Assembly (NCBI GenBank): GCA_039602395.1 | Contig: JBCNJP010000006.1 | Coordinates: 38,346,731-38,410,730, forward strand | Length of the DNA stretch: 64,000 bases | DNA from: Deinandra increscens subsp. villosa | Taxonomy: Eukaryota > Streptophyta > Magnoliopsida > Asterales > Asteraceae | Direction: 5' to 3' | Part shown: piece by piece, positions 59,602 through 64,000 of the stretch | Layout of the letters: each line of letters opens with the position of its first letter | How positions within the stretch are numbered: the stretch's first letter is position 1 | Translations under genes and position numbers: made by a program | Notes under the pieces: model-generated | Database searches by the model: none | The model's input: only the letters and a program-made list of their open reading frames with translations | Told to the model about the DNA's origin: nothing

Positions 59602-59967
59602 CCTTAACCGAACCCTGGACAAACTCGAACTTTGGATGGACGAACCCTAGCCGAACTCTAACCGAACCTAGACTTCGGACAAGTGAACAGTAGCCGAACT
59701 TGGAGTTTGGAGCGGCTATGCCGAACAGAGACACTTCAGCCGAACCTCACCATTTTTCGCTCAAAATTTTCAAATTTGGACAGATTTTGACGAGATTTGA
59801 AGCAGTTGATCAAAAAAATGATAAGGAATGATTTAGGTGTGAAAGTATCATGAAAACCTTGACCGAAACGATCAAGAACTCGTAAAAACACTAAAAATCA
59901 CCAAAAACAACACGTTTTGTTTCAAAACTCCGAAAAACAACCACAGATCAGCAGAATGAACCTCATA
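59602..59967 (-). repeat. Leader of element D, ccgaac repeats
   Basis: No gene is present. ccgaac/gttcgg motifs are dense at 59605-59755, as in B's leader. Confidence 0.8.
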
Positions 59968-59979
59968 GCTCTGATACCA
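59968..59979 (-). other. Primer-binding site of D
   Basis: The minus strand reads tggtatcagagc two bases from the LTR. Confidence 0.93.
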
Positions 59980-59981
59980 CT

Positions 59982-60338
59982 TGAAAATGCATGAGCTACG
60001 GATCGTCTACTCAATTAGCTAATTTGGAAGAGAAAAAAGTAATTAACCGATTGTTTTATTGATCAAACGAACAATTACATTCAGTAGACACTCAGAAATG
60101 ACTTAGAGAATACACCACATAAAACACACACTTAAGCTATAATCTCACACGCTCAGTCACTCATTACAAAGAACAAAACTTCTATATATAGTCTACTGGC
60201 CGAACCTCAGGCGAACCTGAAGTTCGTCTGATCCGAACCTCAGGTTCGGACAAGGTTCGGCTATCAGCCAACCTTGTCTTGATCTTGATCTTTGCCTTGA
60301 CTTGATACTTCACACAACGCACAAATCTTGTATCTACA
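59982..60338 (-). repeat. 5' LTR of element D
   Basis: The LTR runs tgaaaatgcatgagc to cttgtatctaca and is similar to B's LTR. Inverted ccgaac/ggttcgg motifs lie near 60198-60260. Confidence 0.92.
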
Positions 60339-60455
60339 GTTCGTCTGATCCAAACCTGAGGTTTGGACCAGGTTCGGCTGGCATCTATTCTTTATCTTGA
60401 ACTTCATTATGTCTTGACTCGATACTTCACATGACACACTTATTATGTATCTACA
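60339..60455 (-). repeat. Partial 3' LTR of element E
   Basis: It repeats the last 118 bp of the D LTR with divergence (gttcgtctgatcc to tatgtatctaca). It is followed by the polypurine tract of E on the minus strand (aactccccctcgtcg, 60456-60470). D was probably inserted into this LTR. Confidence 0.85.
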
Positions 60456-61280
60456 AACTCCCCCTCGTCGTGTGCAATATCTTTAACATCATCATTCTGT
60501 ATCTTCAATCAAACTCCCCCTCATGTGCAAAATCCGTTCGTCCAATGAAATAAATCTTTGAACAAACTCTTCCTCAACTTGATCGTAGCTTGATCTTGTA
60601 TACTTGACAATGTCCGGTGTATCTCTGTCTCTATCGGCAGCTTCAGAAGACTTGAAGTTGAGATATCTTTCACTTTAGCAACCTGCTCAAAATTTAAATA
60701 ATCTTGGTGCAAAACATCTCTTTGAGACTCCAAGATATGATTTTGAAAAACTTGATTTGCATCACGTGTTGATCAAATTGAAAATAAAGCAGAAACAAAA
60801 TCTTTTTGGCTTTTAGAAAGTTTATATCAAAACAAACCTAAAATCTTTTTGAATTTTCAAACTTTAAGCTAAAACACACCAAAAATCTTTTTGTACTTTT
60901 CTGAAATGAAATGAAATAGCAATACAGTATCAAACTCTATTTTTGATATAATAAAGATCACTATGCGGGATCATATTGGTCATGACGCACAGAACTACAC
61001 TTCAATTTCAACTAACTGAAGCACATAAGTCATGCTGATTGCCGGTATAATTTTTCCATCTTAAACTCAGGAAGAATTATACTCATAACATCTGAATATG
61101 TTAAGGTATTGATTAGAGTGTGCTTTGACTAGTGTATCCCACACTATCAGACATATTCAGACATTTTCTTTTTCTTGTGTGAATACTTCTTTTTCTCGTG
61201 TGATTACACTTGTGATTATTACAAAGCATAATATTTTCATGATATCGTCAACTGTGCTCCATGCAAAAAGAAATAAGAAT

Positions 61281-61520
61281 GTTAAATCGTCTACCTTAAG
61301 GTCGATCTTTCGATATGTAGACAAGGCCTCAAATTTAACAAAATAAGAAATATAAAACAAGTTGAAATTGTATAACCCAACAACAATCAGGTTGGTACTC
61401 CCGTACACGCAGAGAAAGTCCGATGAGTTATACGAAACAGCAAAGAAAATAAAGCAGAACATCAAATAAACAACAATCATGTCGATTTTTCAATACACAG
61501 AGAAAGTTCGATCATTTTAC
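61281..61520 (-). promoter_or_regulatory. Three tandem RNA hairpin modules of E
   Basis: Modules are 61520-61461, 61433-61370 and 61339-61281 in sense order. The middle module keeps the GTAC-GGGA-GTAC inner hairpin and most of its outer stem. The other two have lost some stem pairs, as expected for an old copy. Confidence 0.7.
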
Positions 61521-62200
61521 AAAATATAGAAAATCAAAAAAGTTTAAATCTTTGCAAAATGAACACATGTATACACAGTGACTTCTCATTTTGATATCAC
61601 ACTTAGTTTTCTTTTTGGTCATGAGATACGCTTCATGATGTTATCCACATGGTCAAGCAAATATTAGTATTTAATGTATATCACATCTGAATACTTTCTA
61701 ATTTGCCGAGCCTACCAAACATATCAAACAATGATCTTATGGCTTTTTCTTCTACACTATCCAAGAGTCAGATACATAAGCCAATGTACCATCATTTCCC
61801 AATGATCAATTTCTCAAAATTTTATATATTTTGCATGTATTCACCTTCCTTATATATTTTGCATGTATTCATCTTCTTCCTATAACATGCATTTTCTCAA
61901 TTTCTCCCCCTTACATGCAAGTCTCCCCCTGAAAATGAAAAATTCTATTTTTGGATTTTTCATTTTACAAAAGAAAGACTCTATTTTTTTTTTTGTTTTT
62001 TTTTCTCTTTTAAACACAAATAGAAATTAAAGAAAGAAAATTGATCAACCAACACGGATGCCTTTCAATTTAAAATTTCAGAAAATTTGCAGGTTAGTAA
62101 AATATGTCATGAAATTGAAGTTAAGAAGAATACTCATCCATCAACAACTTTGCAATCGTCGATAGGTCTTCTAGAAGTGTTTGCACACTAGTCAAACTCA

Positions 62201-62461
62201 TTAGTTTTTAACATGACCCGAAGCGGCTGCTTCTTGTCGACTAGTGTCCTGGTTTTGCTTTGAAACAACCTTTGGTTTCCAGAGTTGTTGTTGTTTTGGT
62301 AATTCAGTTTTTGATGAATTTGTCATAGGTGACTGTGATGATGAACTAACATTTTGAACCTTTTGAAAAATAGGAACAAAAACGTTTTTGTTTAAGAAAG
62401 AATGTAGGCTCACAATTATCAAAAACTCTGCCTCGTTCATCAAAGAACTTTGGTTTGGCAG
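62201..62461 (-). pseudogene. Gag C-terminal end of element E
   Basis: The minus strand encodes KFFDERGRVFDN and then SSSSQSPMTNSSKTELPK, WKPKVVSKQNQDTSRQE, matching the end of B gag (DEKGRVFDEFEPTFF to QNQDTGRPE). A frameshift separates the two parts. Confidence 0.85.
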
Positions 62462-62887
62462 TGTTGGTCCCGAAACAACAATCGTTCATGATATCGTAAA
62501 CACAAACAAGTGCGGAAACCTTGTTAGTGAGTGATTCAACAAGAAGAAGATGAAATAGACTTGATATGAGATGAAGAACAAAGCAACACAATCAAATCTT
62601 GAATGAAACTTGATCAATCTTCTATTAGAGTGAGTTTGCGATCGTGAATACAAGAGAGTATACCGAAAATCGTAATCACAAAGCTAGTCAAAATCATAAA
62701 CTAGTTGGGTATTTATACTACCCTTACAAAAGCCCTAATCATAATCGTAAACCCAACAAGAGTAACCGGCCAAGAAGCCCAAGTCGTAATCACATGAGGC
62801 CCAATCCAATGTAAGCCCAAGTCTAATGTTCATGCCTCACAATGTATAGCCCAACAATCTTCCCCTAGGCATGAACCATTACACTGT

Positions 62888-63810
62888 CTAAGGAAGAAGA
62901 AAATCAAATCGGAAGGTGTGAGTCTCCTTCCTTGACCACCATTCACGTTCTACAATCCTGTTTGCTGTTCCATGAAAGATTCCCACCCTTATAGCATTTT
63001 CAAAATCAAGTTCATCACCTAGGATAGGTTGGGTGGCTAGGAGTTTGATGTCACGTTCTCTAAACCTCAGCAAATCAACTGGATCATAGAAGCGAAATTC
63101 TCGCATCTTCTTGCAAACCACCACCACCTCATGAGTTGTTGGATCATAAAGAAAATTAACAAAGTTTTTCACAAGCGTACCATCTTCAATCTCGTTCAAC
63201 ATGTTGATCACTCGAGTTCTTTTGGTGGGTGGTCGCCTCACTTCTCCAACAGGCTCATCCGTAACAGGGTCAGTTCCAGTCTAAACCCATCTTGTTTGCT
63301 TGAGGTTAAAGTTTGCAAAGTTTTCTTCATGATGGCTCATCAGATTGTTACGAACAAGGTCTCCATGTGCATTCATCCATCTGTTAATAAATGGAGCCCT
63401 CAGCAAATTCCTCATCTCTGTCTCAGTCCAGGAGTGAAATTGACCGCGAGTTCTATAGTACTCCACTGGACTATAGCCATCTCTGATCACATCAAACAGC
63501 TTCTTCTCTCCATCGTAGTGCCAGCACAGGATAGGTTCACGACTCCCCCGTTTGTCAATTTCACTTTCTCCCACATCAACTGAGTACAGCTTAGGGGGAG
63601 GTCCCTGGAAGAAATCCTTGAACCAGTTTTCATGGCTTTCTGGTGCCTTTGAGATGAATCTTCCTCCTCAAACATAGTCTGAGATCTCAATGGAGTCATC
63701 ACCTTCATCTTCTTGCACTACATCAGCAGTCTGTGCACCCTGTGACGAACTCTGGGAATTTGAACTATCAATCCCCTTCAAATATTCCAACTTCTTCCTT
63801 AACTCAAGGA
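62888..63810 (-). pseudogene. C-terminal protein of element L
   Basis: Reading leftward: a short coil (LELRKKLEYLKG), an acidic stretch, a frameshift near 63670, then ENWFKDFFQGPPPKLYSVDV, REPILCWHYDGEKKLFDVI, a stop at 63281, and VVVVCKKMREFRFYDPVDLL ending in RFDFLLP. The WHYDG...IRDG part recalls WYYNG...ERDG near the end of J's extra frame. The placement just before the LTR is the same. No function is recognised. Confidence 0.6.
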
Positions 63811-63814
63811 ATCC

Positions 63815-64000
63815 ATGTAAAACCGTATACGGATCGTTTCCAGATCATAGAATGATAGAGACGGAAGTTTGTCATTCAATTATAGTCAAATGATTACAAA
63901 CCGAGAGAGTATACATCGTTTGGGGCTCTGGAGGAGGTTTGGACAGAACCTCCTCTCTCACACAGACCACACAGAATGAAATGAACAAACTTGAAGATGT
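63815..64000. repeat. Possible start of another LTR
   Basis: tgtaaaaccgtatacggatc could be an LTR start because the L coding sequence stops here. The other end is outside the window, so this is tentative. Confidence 0.35.

Larger units (their letters stand above)
1827..60338 (-). mobile_element. Gag-only LTR element D, split by nested insertions
   Basis: The element reads on the minus strand. Its 5' LTR is at 59982-60338 and its primer site at 59968-59979. Its leader and gag continue leftward through 59602-59967 and 57832-58523, then resume at 1827-3555. The join across the gypsy element F is clean: the gag reading around 3555 continues at 57832, with agcac on both sides. Its 3' end lies beyond the left window edge or was lost at 1827. 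A truncated copia tail (58524-59601) replaces the gag start. No pol domain is present in any visible part. It may be inserted in the 3' LTR of element E. Confidence 0.85.
60339..62461 (-). mobile_element. Gag-only LTR element E, 3' part
   Basis: Partial LTR, polypurine tract, a 1.7 kb untranslated region and the last part of gag are in the expected order. It is cut at 62461 by element L; the rest lies beyond the window. Confidence 0.88.
62462..64000 (-). mobile_element. LTR element L, 3' part
   Basis: The LTR is 62462-62856 (tgttggtcccg to tagcccaaca), with a polypurine tract on the minus strand at 62857-62868 (ctaggggaagat). A protein-coding part follows to about 63810. The LTR contains several tcgtaa motifs and resembles H's in layout. 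The element is cut near 63815 or runs on. Confidence 0.75.

Overview
This is plant genomic DNA made almost entirely of nested LTR retrotransposons. I saw no ordinary host gene. The copia element carries a downstream frame of a type I know from Asteraceae (daisy family) genomes, so a composite such as lettuce or a relative is my best guess. That is an inference; no species marker is present.

Layout, from the outside in. Capital letters are my labels. E (minus; 3' end at 60339-62461, rest beyond the window) is a gag-only LTR element. D (minus; 1827-3555 plus 57832-60338) abuts or lies inside E's LTR. F (minus; 3556-57826, TSD agcac) is a Ty3/gypsy element of the Tat type, about 10.3 kb once its insertions are removed, sitting in D's gag. 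A (plus; 5557-44540, TSD gagcc) is a 5.2 kb gag-only element in F's antisense spliced gene. A itself received four insertions: B (minus; 7172-13341, TSD attgt), solo LTR G (16059-18997, TSD aatac) which holds the small element H (16385-18965, TSD cctag), solo LTR I (19137-37772, TSD atatg) which holds the 18.3 kb copia element J (19146-37429, TSD gatat/gatac), and C (38028-44011, TSD gtagg/gcagg). E, D, F, A, I and J therefore form a six-level nest. A 4.9 kb tandem duplication (41859-46796 and 46797-51743) later copied the A/C/F 3' junctions. A truncated copia tail K (58524-59601) interrupts D, and another minus-strand element L starts at 62462. The first 1.8 kb is unassigned repetitive DNA.

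A, B, C, D and E belong to one group: about 350 bp LTRs, an initiator-Met-tRNA primer site, a long gag with two zinc knuckles around a coiled coil and a lysine-rich stretch, a long 3' untranslated region, and no protease, integrase, reverse transcriptase or RNase H. They must be mobilised in trans. J has gag, protease, integrase, reverse transcriptase and RNase H, plus a roughly 1,570-codon extra frame, all now broken by stops.

The most interesting signal is a hairpin module present three times in tandem in the 3' untranslated region of each gag-only element where that region is visible. Its outer stems differ in sequence between copies yet stay complementary, its inner hairpin is mostly closed by a GNRA-type tetraloop, and a core UCUG ... 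ACCU flanks the inner hairpin. The autonomous-type element J carries three modules with the same core in its own 3' region, at the same distance from another shared sequence block. This looks like an undescribed cis-acting RNA shared by non-autonomous elements and a candidate helper family.
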